Shown here: positions 14,700 to 20,717 of the stretch, one piece after another
Numbering within the stretch: position 1 is the stretch's first letter
How the letters are laid out: every line of letters begins with the position of its first letter
Assembly: GCA_003577005.1 (NCBI GenBank)
Contig: QEUW01000328.1
Coordinates: forward strand, 1 to 20,717
Source of the DNA: Chloroflexota bacterium
Lineage (GTDB): Bacteria > Chloroflexota > Anaerolineae > Caldilineales > Caldilineaceae
Direction: 5' to 3'
DNA length: 20,717 bases
Notes under the pieces: model-generated
Told to the model about the DNA's origin: nothing
Seen by the model: the letters and a program-made list of their open reading frames with translations, nothing else
The model's database searches: none
Translations under genes and position numbers: made by a program

Positions 14700-15701
14700 A
14701 TGACCATTGGAATCGGGATTTTGGGCTGTGGACGGATCTCGCGCCATCACTTTAGCGCCGCCCAGGCCCTGGCGCCACGCGCCAAAGTCGTAGCAGCCTG
14801 TGATGTAGACGCCCGGCTGCTCAACGAACGCTGTGACCAGTTCGATGTTGCCCGCCGCGTCTCTGCGGTCGAGGAACTGGCGCGATGCGCCGAGGTGGAT
14901 GTAGTCGTGGTGGTGACGCCGCCGCATGTGCGGCTGGCAGTGGCGCAGCCGCTGCTCGAAGCCGGCAAACATCTGTTAGTGGAAAAGCCATTCACCGAGA
15001 GCATGGCCGAGGCGCACGCCATTGTCGATCTGGCGGCAAGGCTGGGGCGGCAGGTGGCGGTCAACCAGAACTACCGCTGGTACGACGCCATCATCCACAC
15101 CCGCGGGCTGATCCAGAGCGGGCGGATCGGCGCGCCAACCTATGCCGTCATCCACGACTGTGTCTGGCGCGACGAAGTGTCGGGGTGGCGGCGCGAGACG
15201 ACACGCCTGGCGCTGGCCGTGATGGGTATCCACTGGCTAGACCGCTTGCGTTGGCTCCTGATGGACGAACCGGTGGCTGTCAGTTCCCTTACGGGGATGC
15301 GGCCCACGCTCGCAAGCCAGGGTGAAAACGAGACCACTACCATTGTCGAGTTCCGCAATGGCGCCCTGGCGACGCTCACCCACTCCTGGTCCTCGCAGAC
15401 GCGCGGGCGGGCCAACTTCCAACAGTTCGATGGTCCGCAAGGCAGTCTCGTGCTGAGCGAGGATGCGGAGGTGACGCTCTACAGCGGCGAGGAGGAGCAG
15501 CGCTGGTCGTTTGCCCGTGACTTTACGGCTTCGTTTGGCGCGTCGCTGCGGCTGTTGCTCGACGCTGTCGAGAGTGGCCAGGAAGCGCCCCACAGCGCCC
15601 GCGACAACCTCATGACCATGGCGCTGCTCGAAGCGTGTTACCTATCGGCGGCTGAACGGCGGCGGGTGGAGATTGCGCCCGTGGAAGGGCAGGTGTGGTG
15701 A
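14700..15701 (+). CDS. Gfo/Idh/MocA-family NAD(P)-dependent oxidoreductase
   Basis: A 333-residue cytoplasmic dehydrogenase. The Rossmann motif GILGCGRIS (about residues 6-14) binds NAD(P); VEKPF with Lys96 is the signature catalytic lysine, and GIHWLD with His178 is in the usual active-site position. The C-terminal alpha/beta domain matches the family. Such enzymes oxidise sugars, inositols or sugar acids. ATG 14700 has AAAGGA about 9 nt upstream. The stop overlaps the next gene's start (TGATG), so the two are translationally coupled and probably act in successive steps on the sugar imported by transporter 2. Confidence 0.9.
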   Translation: MTIGIGILGCGRISRHHFSAAQALAPRAKVVAACDVDARLLNERCDQFDVARRVSAVEELARCAEVDVVVVVTPPHVRLAVAQPLLEAGKHLLVEKPFTESMAEAHAIVDLAARLGRQVAVNQNYRWYDAIIHTRGLIQSGRIGAPTYAVIHDCVWRDEVSGWRRETTRLALAVMGIHWLDRLRWLLMDEPVAVSSLTGMRPTLASQGENETTTIVEFRNGALATLTHSWSSQTRGRANFQQFDGPQGSLVLSEDAEVTLYSGEEEQRWSFARDFTASFGASLRLLLDAVESGQEAPHSARDNLMTMALLEACYLSAAERRRVEIAPVEGQVW

Positions 15702-16549
15702 TGATCGGCTTTGTCATCTCGGCGCTTTTTGAGTGGGATCTGGCACGCATTCTTCACTTTGCCGAAGAGACCGGCTTTGATGGCATCGTCCTCAACGCGC
15801 ACCGCAATTCGCCGCTCGATGCCCGCACGTTTGATCGGGCCAGGCAGGAGACGTTGCGCGCACTGCTCGAACAACACGGCTGCGGCATCACCGCCGTGGC
15901 CGACATGAGCCTCAACCTGCTCCACCCCGACGATGGCCAACGAGCAGAGATGGTCGCCTACACCCGCCAGTTGATCGACCTGAGCGCCGCGCTGGGCGTC
16001 AACCTGGTCACCATGTTTGCCGGGCGCGACCCGGAGAAGAGCGTCGAGGACAATATCCCGCGCTTTCGTGAGGTCTTTACATCGCTGGCCGACTATGCAG
16101 GGGAGCGCGGCGTGCGGATTGCGTTCGAGAACTGCCCGCTCTTTGAATATTTTCCCTACCGGGGTCGCAACATCGCCTATACCCCCGTCGCCTGGGATCT
16201 GATGTTCGACGCCGTGCCGGCCGCAAACCTGGGCATCGAACTGGACACAGCGCACCCGGTCTGGCTGATGCAGGACCTAGAACAATTGGTGCGGGAGTAC
16301 GCGCCGCGCATCTTCCACGTTCATCTGAAGGATTGCCACGTGGACCGCGCCCGGCTGCATACGGTCAGCATCTACGGTGACGGCTGGTGGAGCTACGAAA
16401 CGCCGGGCGATGGCGACATCGACTGGCACCGTTTCTTTGCCGCGCTACGGGCGATCCGCTACAATGGCGACTTGACCTTTGATCTGAAGGGAAGCACCCG
16501 AATTACCGAACTTCCACGGGGGCTGGCGTTCGTTCGATCTCTGTTGTAG
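15701..16549 (+). CDS. Sugar-phosphate isomerase/epimerase-like TIM barrel
   Basis: A 282-residue protein of the xylose-isomerase-like TIM-barrel (AP endonuclease 2) superfamily. Probable metal ligands are Glu143 (RIAFENCP), Asp182 (GIELDTAHP) and the histidines of FHVHLKD (206, 208). At the last usual glutamate position the sequence has Asp (LTFDLKG), a conservative change seen in some members. ATG 15701 was chosen because of the TGATG overlap with the oxidoreductase stop; two in-frame GTG codons lie just upstream. It probably isomerises or epimerises the product of the oxidoreductase. The exact reaction cannot be told. A palindrome follows the stop. Confidence 0.88.
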   Translation: MIGFVISALFEWDLARILHFAEETGFDGIVLNAHRNSPLDARTFDRARQETLRALLEQHGCGITAVADMSLNLLHPDDGQRAEMVAYTRQLIDLSAALGVNLVTMFAGRDPEKSVEDNIPRFREVFTSLADYAGERGVRIAFENCPLFEYFPYRGRNIAYTPVAWDLMFDAVPAANLGIELDTAHPVWLMQDLEQLVREYAPRIFHVHLKDCHVDRARLHTVSIYGDGWWSYETPGDGDIDWHRFFAALRAIRYNGDLTFDLKGSTRITELPRGLAFVRSLL

Positions 16550-16552
16550 CCC

Positions 16553-16596
16553 CAATTTCCTCAATCTCCAGGTCACTAGGGGGATTGAGGAAATTG
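16553..16596 (+). terminator. Inverted repeat after the isomerase gene
   Basis: Arms 16553-16569 and 16580-16596 pair at 16 of 17 positions around a 10-nt loop. It lies 4 nt after the isomerase stop and 33 nt before the GntR start, so it may partly terminate transcription before the regulator. No U-tract follows. Confidence 0.55.
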
Positions 16597-16628
16597 CCGG
16601 CGCATCCGCACGATAAGAAATGATGTAG

Positions 16629-17318
16629 ATGAGCAACCGACAACGTCACACACTCAACCAGAAGGTCTATCAGCAGTTGCGGCGCAAGCTACTACGCGGC
16701 GACCTGGCTCCAGACAGCCAGTTGGATGAGCGGCAACTGGCCGAGGAACTGGGCGTAAGCCGTACACCGCTGCGCGAGGCGATCAGCCAGCTGGTCAAAG
16801 AAGGGATCGTCGAACACCGCCCCTATCGCGGCAACTTTGTGCGCACTTTCACGGCCAAACAGGTGAACGACCTATACGAAGTCCGCAAGGCGCTCGAATC
16901 GCTGGCCATGCGGCTCGCCATCCGCAAGCTGTCGCAGGAGCACCTCGAAGAGATCCGCACCATCCTTGACCAGGTGCAGGAGGCGCTTGACCGGGGCGAC
17001 ATTACCGCCTACACCGAGGCTGACCGCCGTTTTCACCAGGCGATCCTCCAGATCACCGGCAACGAGACGCTGATCGAGTCGCTCAACCGGCTGGCGGCCC
17101 AGATTCAGATGGTGCGCATCCTCGCCAACCGCGACCCGGAGGTCGTCGAGCGGACAGCCCAAGAGCGCCCGCGCATCCTCGCCGCGCTGGAGGCGCGCGA
17201 CGCCGATACAGCCGCCCGCCTCATGGAAGAGCACATCGACGGCGTGCGTCGCTCCATTGTGGCCCAGCTCGAGGCGCTTGAACAAAAAGAGCACGAACTG
17301 GCGCGGGAGTGGACATGA
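16629..17318 (+). CDS. GntR-family transcriptional regulator, FCD subfamily
   Basis: A 229-residue regulator. The N-terminal winged helix-turn-helix (about residues 8-75) contains LDERQLAEELGVSRTPLREA, near-perfect for GntR. The C-terminal FCD ligand-binding domain (about 80-215) is all-helical, with metal-site candidates in DRRFHQAI and MEEHIDGV. FCD members usually bind small carboxylates or sugar acids and act as repressors of neighbouring catabolic operons. ATG 16629 has only a weak Shine-Dalgarno. It ends sugar operon 2 and probably controls the divergent promoters at 10885-10974 (inference). It converges with the second cupin, separated by an inverted repeat. Confidence 0.9.
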   Translation: MSNRQRHTLNQKVYQQLRRKLLRGDLAPDSQLDERQLAEELGVSRTPLREAISQLVKEGIVEHRPYRGNFVRTFTAKQVNDLYEVRKALESLAMRLAIRKLSQEHLEEIRTILDQVQEALDRGDITAYTEADRRFHQAILQITGNETLIESLNRLAAQIQMVRILANRDPEVVERTAQERPRILAALEARDADTAARLMEEHIDGVRRSIVAQLEALEQKEHELAREWT

Positions 17319-17322
17319 GTGA

Positions 17323-17394
17323 GTGATAGGGAAGTAGGGAGTGTGGTGATTTTCCCACTTCACCCATCCTCCCACCACCCTACTTCCCTATCAC
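17323..17394. terminator. 17-bp perfect inverted repeat between convergent genes
   Basis: GTGATAGGGAAGTAGGG (17323-17339) pairs perfectly with 17378-17394. It fills the gap between the GntR stop (17318) and the reverse-strand cupin stop (17396) and so is placed as a bidirectional terminator. No U-run is present. Confidence 0.6.
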
Positions 17395-17395
17395 T

Positions 17396-17797
17396 TTACC
17401 GCAGGCTCTTCCACGGTTCCTGATCCCCTACCTCCACCGAGACGTAGCCGGCATCGGTCACACAGGGCGCCAGGATGGCAAGGAGTTTGGCTGGTTTGGC
17501 AAAGGTGTTGAAGGAGGCATGGATGACATCTTTGGGGATGAAGACGGAATCGCCCGGGTTGAGGACCTGCTTCTTCTGTTCCAGCCACTGCTCCACCTGC
17601 CCCTCGACGACGTAGATCACCTCTTCCTGGTCGGGGTGTTTGTGAAAGTTATGGCCGTGCCCCTGCGCCAGGTTGACCTCGATGACCACCAACTCTCTGG
17701 CGCCGGTCGTGGACGGCCGGCTGAGCCAGCCTAGCGAACCCCACGATAATGTCTCGCGCTCGACCTCTGCAGTTGTGATGAATTTTCCTTGCGACAT
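17396..17797 (-). CDS. Cupin-domain protein 2
   Basis: A 133-residue monocupin. Motif 1 HNFHKHPDQEEVIYVVEG provides His/His/Glu metal ligands and motif 2 NPGDSVFIPKDVIHASFN provides the last His. ATG 17797 follows AGGAG (reverse strand) by about 6 nt; the longer open frame to 17896 runs through a palindromic repeat and is unlikely to be coding. It lies at the far end of sugar operon 2 and resembles the cupin at 10436 in size and domain, though not closely in sequence. Function unknown; sugar isomerase or sensor roles are possible. Two palindromic elements lie upstream, probably in its leader. Confidence 0.85.
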   Translation of the reverse strand: MSQGKFITTAEVERETLSWGSLGWLSRPSTTGARELVVIEVNLAQGHGHNFHKHPDQEEVIYVVEGQVEQWLEQKKQVLNPGDSVFIPKDVIHASFNTFAKPAKLLAILAPCVTDAGYVSVEVGDQEPWKSLR

Positions 17798-17830
17798 GGG
17801 TTTCTCCTCTTTGCTTTTACGCTTATAGAA

Positions 17831-17905
17831 GTTACGCAGTTGCTCAGGTGCCGGTGCACTTGCAAAGTGCGTTGCACCTCTGAAGAACGAATCCAACTGC
17901 GTAAC
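17831..17905 (-). repeat. Palindromic element with shared core, copy E4
   Basis: Outer arms GTTACGCAGTTG (17831-17842) and its exact complement (17894-17905) enclose the same core stem as E1-E3 (17846-17879). The outer arms differ from the other copies. It is in the same sense as the reverse-strand cupin gene that starts 34 nt further on. Confidence 0.75.
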
Positions 17906-17911
17906 GCCTAG

Positions 17912-18015
17912 CTGTATTGACCCATCAGGTTAGATAGGGTGCTACAGGTGCGATGCACTTGCAAAGTGCGTTGCACCTCCCATTAAGCTCTCTAAGCCTC
18001 ATGTGTCAGTACGCC
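17912..18015 (-). repeat. Palindromic element, copy E3
   Basis: This 104-nt segment is the reverse complement of E1 with about a dozen differences and one single-base gap by hand alignment. The shared block CATCAGGTTAGATAG is identical. The core is at 17946-17978. It lies between the membrane-protein gene (18076) and the cupin (17797), both on the reverse strand, and reads in the same direction as they do. Confidence 0.85.
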
Positions 18016-18026
18016 TAGCTTATTGA

Positions 18027-18072
18027 AAACGGTTGAGGTATTCGCATATCTACATGCGAACACCACGGTTTT
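18027..18072 (-). terminator. Terminator-like hairpin after the membrane-protein gene
   Basis: TTCGCAT (18041-18047) pairs perfectly with 18054-18060, extendable to 11 positions with one mismatch, and AAAAC/GTTTT lie outside. Read on the reverse strand, the stem follows the stop codon at 18078-18076 by a few bases and is followed by a short U-rich stretch (GTTTTC). Confidence 0.5.
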
Positions 18073-18075
18073 GAC

Positions 18076-19308
18076 TCACGCATGCCACCAGACCACGCCA
18101 TACAAATTGGCCAGGACACCCGCCAGAATCAGCGCCCGCATGGCCCAACTGGTACGCCGGCCGGCGGCCAAGGCCAGCAGAACCAGCACCGGCACCATAA
18201 AATCCAGGCTAAAACGGTAGCCAAACTGCCACCATCCAGTGTTGTAGTAGAGCAGCAGTGGGATCAACAGAAGCCCCCACGCAACCCAGGCGCCTAATGC
18301 CAGCGGGTTGCGCAACGGGGCGCGGCCCAGATAGATCAGCGCCGGTGTCGTCAGCAGCAGGCTCATGCCTTCGGGGTCTGGCAGCCAAAAATTGATCGCA
18401 TCATCCCACTGAGGGCCGGCCAGCCACATAGCCCAAAAGTTTTTGGGCAGATAGTGCACGTGAAACTGGCCAAAGGTGCGCAGATCATCCACCAGCTTCT
18501 CGGCCACATTGGCGGTACGATAGCCAAAGTCAAGCGGATCGGCAAAGCGCACCCAGTTGTATGCCAGCAGCGCGCCCACGGCCAGACCAAGTGGAATTGC
18601 CGTTGCAACCGTCCACCCCACCAATGCCCGCCATTTTGTCAGGCCGAGACGCCACGGAGGGCTGCTTGAACTAGAACCCAAATGCATGGCGCCGATTCCA
18701 ATTAAAAGCGGCCACGTGAATGCCACATTGGGGCGCGCCAGCATCGCACAGCCCAAGGCGAGACCAGCGAGCCAGGGTGTCGCCCGGCCCCAGGGCGCCC
18801 GAACGGCGATCCACACTGCCAGGGCCACAAAAGTCACCGTACAGACCTGCGCCACAAACCAGACCGAACCGATGGTCGCCATATACGAGTGGACGCTGCC
18901 CAGCCCAAAGAGCAACGTCAGCCACACCTGGTCGGTGGTGCCCAACCGGGTCCAGCCGCGCGCATTCAGCGCGGTCGTGATCAAGAAAACCAGCGCCACA
19001 TTCAAGCCGCCAAAGAATGCACAGAAAAAGACCGTATTTACCCCGGCCAACCCCAGCGCCCACACCAGTGGCGTCATGAGCAAGGCCGGCAACGGCGGGA
19101 AGGGCACATACCAGCGCCCCTGGTAAGCCGTCAGGTCGTGGGTCGATGGTGGGGTGACAAGATAGGTCCGCCCGTGCAAAAACGCATCCGCCAGATCGTT
19201 GAAATAGGCCGTGTCGGGCGTGGCACTGTTGCCAAAATAGAGCGCCGTCCCCCAGTAGAGCGTGGTGGCCAGGGCAAAAAGGATTACAGCGTGGACGGCA
19301 ATACGCAT
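18076..19308 (-). CDS. Polytopic membrane protein, probable GT-C (family 39-like) glycosyltransferase
   Basis: A 410-residue hydrophobic protein with about ten predicted transmembrane helices. After helix 1 it has a long outside loop (about residues 30-65) with Asp-rich TPDTAYFNDLADAF and 'PSTHDLTAYQGRWYVPFPPLPALL'. This arrangement is characteristic of GT-C membrane glycosyltransferases, which use polyprenyl-phosphate sugars, and of many uncharacterised relatives. Start at ATG 19308 overlaps the upstream stop (TGATG); GTG 19311 is an alternative. Coupling to the isomerase-like gene suggests a shared pathway or transcript. Catalytic identity is uncertain; an uncharacterised membrane protein is the alternative. 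Confidence 0.7.
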   Translation of the reverse strand: MRIAVHAVILFALATTLYWGTALYFGNSATPDTAYFNDLADAFLHGRTYLVTPPSTHDLTAYQGRWYVPFPPLPALLMTPLVWALGLAGVNTVFFCAFFGGLNVALVFLITTALNARGWTRLGTTDQVWLTLLFGLGSVHSYMATIGSVWFVAQVCTVTFVALAVWIAVRAPWGRATPWLAGLALGCAMLARPNVAFTWPLLIGIGAMHLGSSSSSPPWRLGLTKWRALVGWTVATAIPLGLAVGALLAYNWVRFADPLDFGYRTANVAEKLVDDLRTFGQFHVHYLPKNFWAMWLAGPQWDDAINFWLPDPEGMSLLLTTPALIYLGRAPLRNPLALGAWVAWGLLLIPLLLYYNTGWWQFGYRFSLDFMVPVLVLLALAAGRRTSWAMRALILAGVLANLYGVVWWHA

Positions 19309-20144
19309 CACGCAGCCAGATACGGTTCGACCATCTCTTGTTCCAACCGTAGCCCGGCAAATTCATCAGCGCCCGGGCTGTCATAGATCAACGTATAGGG
19401 GCCGGCAAAACCGGCCGCTCGCGTCAACTCGAGACAGCGGACAAAATCCTCTCGTTCCGGTGCGCCGGTTGCGCTGAAGTGACATTTGGCATGGCACGAT
19501 TCAGCCCTTGGCATGATCTGGGCCAGCTCGTCGTATTTGCTGGGACCGCGCCAGTTGCCAAAGTCGGCGCAAAGACCGACCGCGCCGTCCAGCTTGCCGA
19601 GCACCTCCAACACCACCTCCGGCGTGGACATCAGATTCTGCCAGTTTTCGGTCATCAAGCGCACGCCACGTCGTTGTGCGGCATCGGCCAACCGGGCCAT
19701 GTTCTGCGTGCTGCGGGCGACTGCCGCCGGGGTAGGTTCCTGTTTGCCACCGCTGACGCGGGCATTTTTTGCGCCCAGTTCTTTTGCCACGTCAAGCCAC
19801 TGTTCGGCCCACGCCGTGTCGCGTGTGTGATGCTCCGGGTGCGCAATGTCGCCGCCGTCGATGAGCAGTGACCAGAGTTCCACACCGGCTGCTTCAATGG
19901 CGCTGCGCACCTGGCGCAGCGTCTCCGGCTCGCGGCTGGGCAGGTGGAAGTGGCAGATCTCCAACGTGTGGATGCCCGCGTCCGCAATGCGCGCCGGCAG
20001 TTCCAACAGCGAAAATGCGGGCGTAATCGTTGGCGTGGCGGCGACATCCCCCTTGGTTTCAGGGCCATAGATCGGTGGTTTGCCCAACGAACGATGCAGG
20101 CTCCAGGTGGAGACCGAGAGACGAGGTCCTCTGGTTTGCTTCAT
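19308..20144 (-). CDS. Sugar-phosphate isomerase/epimerase-like TIM barrel 2
   Basis: A 278-residue xylose-isomerase-like TIM-barrel protein beginning RLSVSTWSLHRSLG. Probable metal-site residues occur in HTLEICHFH, LMTENWQNL, GLCADFGNW and ESCHAKCHF. It is related in fold to the product at 15701 but clearly different in sequence and probably in substrate. ATG 20144 has AAAGGA (reverse strand) about 10 nt upstream. First gene of a two-gene reverse-strand operon with the membrane protein. A 15-nt tandem repeat lies about 35 nt upstream of its start codon and may be a control site. Confidence 0.85.
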   Translation of the reverse strand: MKQTRGPRLSVSTWSLHRSLGKPPIYGPETKGDVAATPTITPAFSLLELPARIADAGIHTLEICHFHLPSREPETLRQVRSAIEAAGVELWSLLIDGGDIAHPEHHTRDTAWAEQWLDVAKELGAKNARVSGGKQEPTPAAVARSTQNMARLADAAQRRGVRLMTENWQNLMSTPEVVLEVLGKLDGAVGLCADFGNWRGPSKYDELAQIMPRAESCHAKCHFSATGAPEREDFVRCLELTRAAGFAGPYTLIYDSPGADEFAGLRLEQEMVEPYLAA

Positions 20145-20178
20145 GCGGCTGTTGTTCCTTTCAACTGTTCGATACAGA

Positions 20179-20208
20179 TACCCACATAGATACTACCCAC
20201 ATAGATAC
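20179..20208. repeat. Two perfect 15-nt direct repeats upstream of the isomerase-like gene
   Basis: TACCCACATAGATAC occurs twice without a gap (20179-20193, 20194-20208), with a partial GATACAGATAC just before. It lies in the leader/promoter region of the reverse-strand operon. A direct-repeat operator is possible. Confidence 0.7.
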
Positions 20209-20680
20209 CCCTCGGCCACTGGTGGCCGGCTGAGGGGCTGGTTGATGGATCTGCCTACTGGGCTCCCGCATTATATCATTATACCTGGACTTTGGCCCCA
20301 ATGGGCTGCGGATTGAGTGGGCATCCCCTGGCCCTGTCCAATCGACAGTCTGCCGTGGTCAATGTAGCGATCGCCATCTTCAAAGGTGCGCCAGAAATCT
20401 CGGGCGGGTCAGGGGAGATGCTATCTTGCCCACTGCCTGTGCATTCCGGGAAAGGGCAATTAGACTCTGGTCATGCAAGCTGGTGCCGGCCCTTTCCCGG
20501 AATGCACAGGCTGCCAAATTCTCACCTCCAATCCTGCACGCACCTGTTCTTGGATAGCGACTTGCGAAATCTCACCAGATGGGCCAAAATGGATTGGGGA
20601 ATCCCGGTCTGTTCAGCTATGCAAATCCGGGAACCTCTTGTGTTGTGCCAGAATAGAACTATCAATGAGGAGCAGCAACC
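20209..20680. other. Long gene-free region
   Basis: Apart from a small dyad GGCCAC/GTGGCC (20214-20227) and the large inverted repeat at 20435-20511, no gene or RNA is recognisable. Two reverse-strand frames stay open for about 45-60 codons near 20271-20470, but they have no start codon and no recognised family. Confidence 0.5.
20435..20511. repeat. Perfect 23-bp inverted repeat
   Basis: Arms 20435-20457 and 20489-20511 are exactly complementary over 23 nt around a 31-nt loop. It is the longest perfect stem in the window, lying 170 nt before the next forward gene. There is no U-tract. It could be a terminator, a cruciform or a repeat-element relic. Confidence 0.8.
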
Positions 20681-20717
20681 GTGGAAGTTACCATTACACC
20701 GGAAGAACTCGCCCAGG
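20681..20717 (+). CDS. Start of an unidentified gene (partial)
   Basis: GTG 20681 follows GAGGAG (20667-20672) by 8 nt, and the frame is open to the window end (V/M-E-V-T-I-T-P-E-E-L-A-Q). Twelve codons are too few to name it. The downstream end lies outside the window. Confidence 0.5.
   Translation, partial: MEVTITPEELAQ

Noticed and set aside
17797..17896. Longer start for cupin 2 at 17896
   Set aside because: The extension translates the E4 palindrome; ATG 17797 has a good Shine-Dalgarno and normal family length.
20279..20470. Reverse-strand frame with a C-P-F-P-E-C segment, possible transposase zinc-finger relic
   Set aside because: No start codon, and the Cys pair is encoded inside the perfect palindrome. 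A second frame is also open there, so chance is likely.

Overview
The window looks like a chromosomal stretch of a high-GC bacterium, most probably a Chloroflexota member of the Anaerolineae/Caldilineae type. This is an inference from gene content and style: Tat-type lipoprotein sugar-binding proteins with CUT1 permeases but no local ATPase, a UPF0261 (Tm-1-like) gene beside a PEP-hydrolase-like gene, many long intergenic inverted repeats, and heptanucleotide repeat runs. No rRNA, tRNA, CRISPR array or intact insertion sequence was seen.

Layout. (1) 1-639 is the 3' end of a neutral-ceramidase-like gene. (2) 872-5812 (+) is a carbohydrate ABC locus: binding protein, MalG-type permease, MalF-type permease and a metallophosphoesterase. 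A reverse-strand ribbon-helix-helix/PIN toxin-antitoxin remnant sits between the two permeases. The PIN toxin and the MalF-type permease meet head to head at about 3886, and both lack a normal N-terminus. (3) 5891-7741 (-) is a type I ABC half-exporter with a degenerate catalytic site. (4) 8019-10816 (-) is a three-gene operon: cupin, UPF0261/Tm-1-like protein and PEP-hydrolase-family TIM barrel. (5) From a shared divergent promoter region (10817-11107) a second sugar operon runs to 17318 (+): binding protein, MalF, MalG, Gfo/Idh/MocA oxidoreductase, sugar-phosphate isomerase-like TIM barrel and a GntR/FCD regulator. (6) 17396-17797 (-) is a second cupin. (7) 18076-20144 (-) is an isomerase-like TIM barrel translationally coupled to a polytopic membrane protein. 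(8) 20145-20680 appears non-coding and holds tandem and inverted repeats. A new gene starts at 20681.

How the genes fit together. Parts 4 and 5 read as one divergent catabolic regulon: import of a carbohydrate or sugar acid, oxidation by the dehydrogenase, isomerisation by the TIM barrel, accessory steps by the cupin/UPF0261/PEP-hydrolase genes, and control by the GntR/FCD protein. The substrate cannot be read from sequence. Both ABC systems must borrow an ATPase encoded elsewhere.

The most unusual signal is a family of about 105-nt palindromic elements. Copies lie directly after both binding-protein genes and in series upstream of the second cupin. All copies point the same way relative to transcription, which suggests that they act as RNA structures in the mRNAs. 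Other points worth a look are the head-to-head toxin/permease fusion, a diverged duplicate of the MalF C-terminal codons separated by heptamer repeats, and the orphan degenerate half-exporter.
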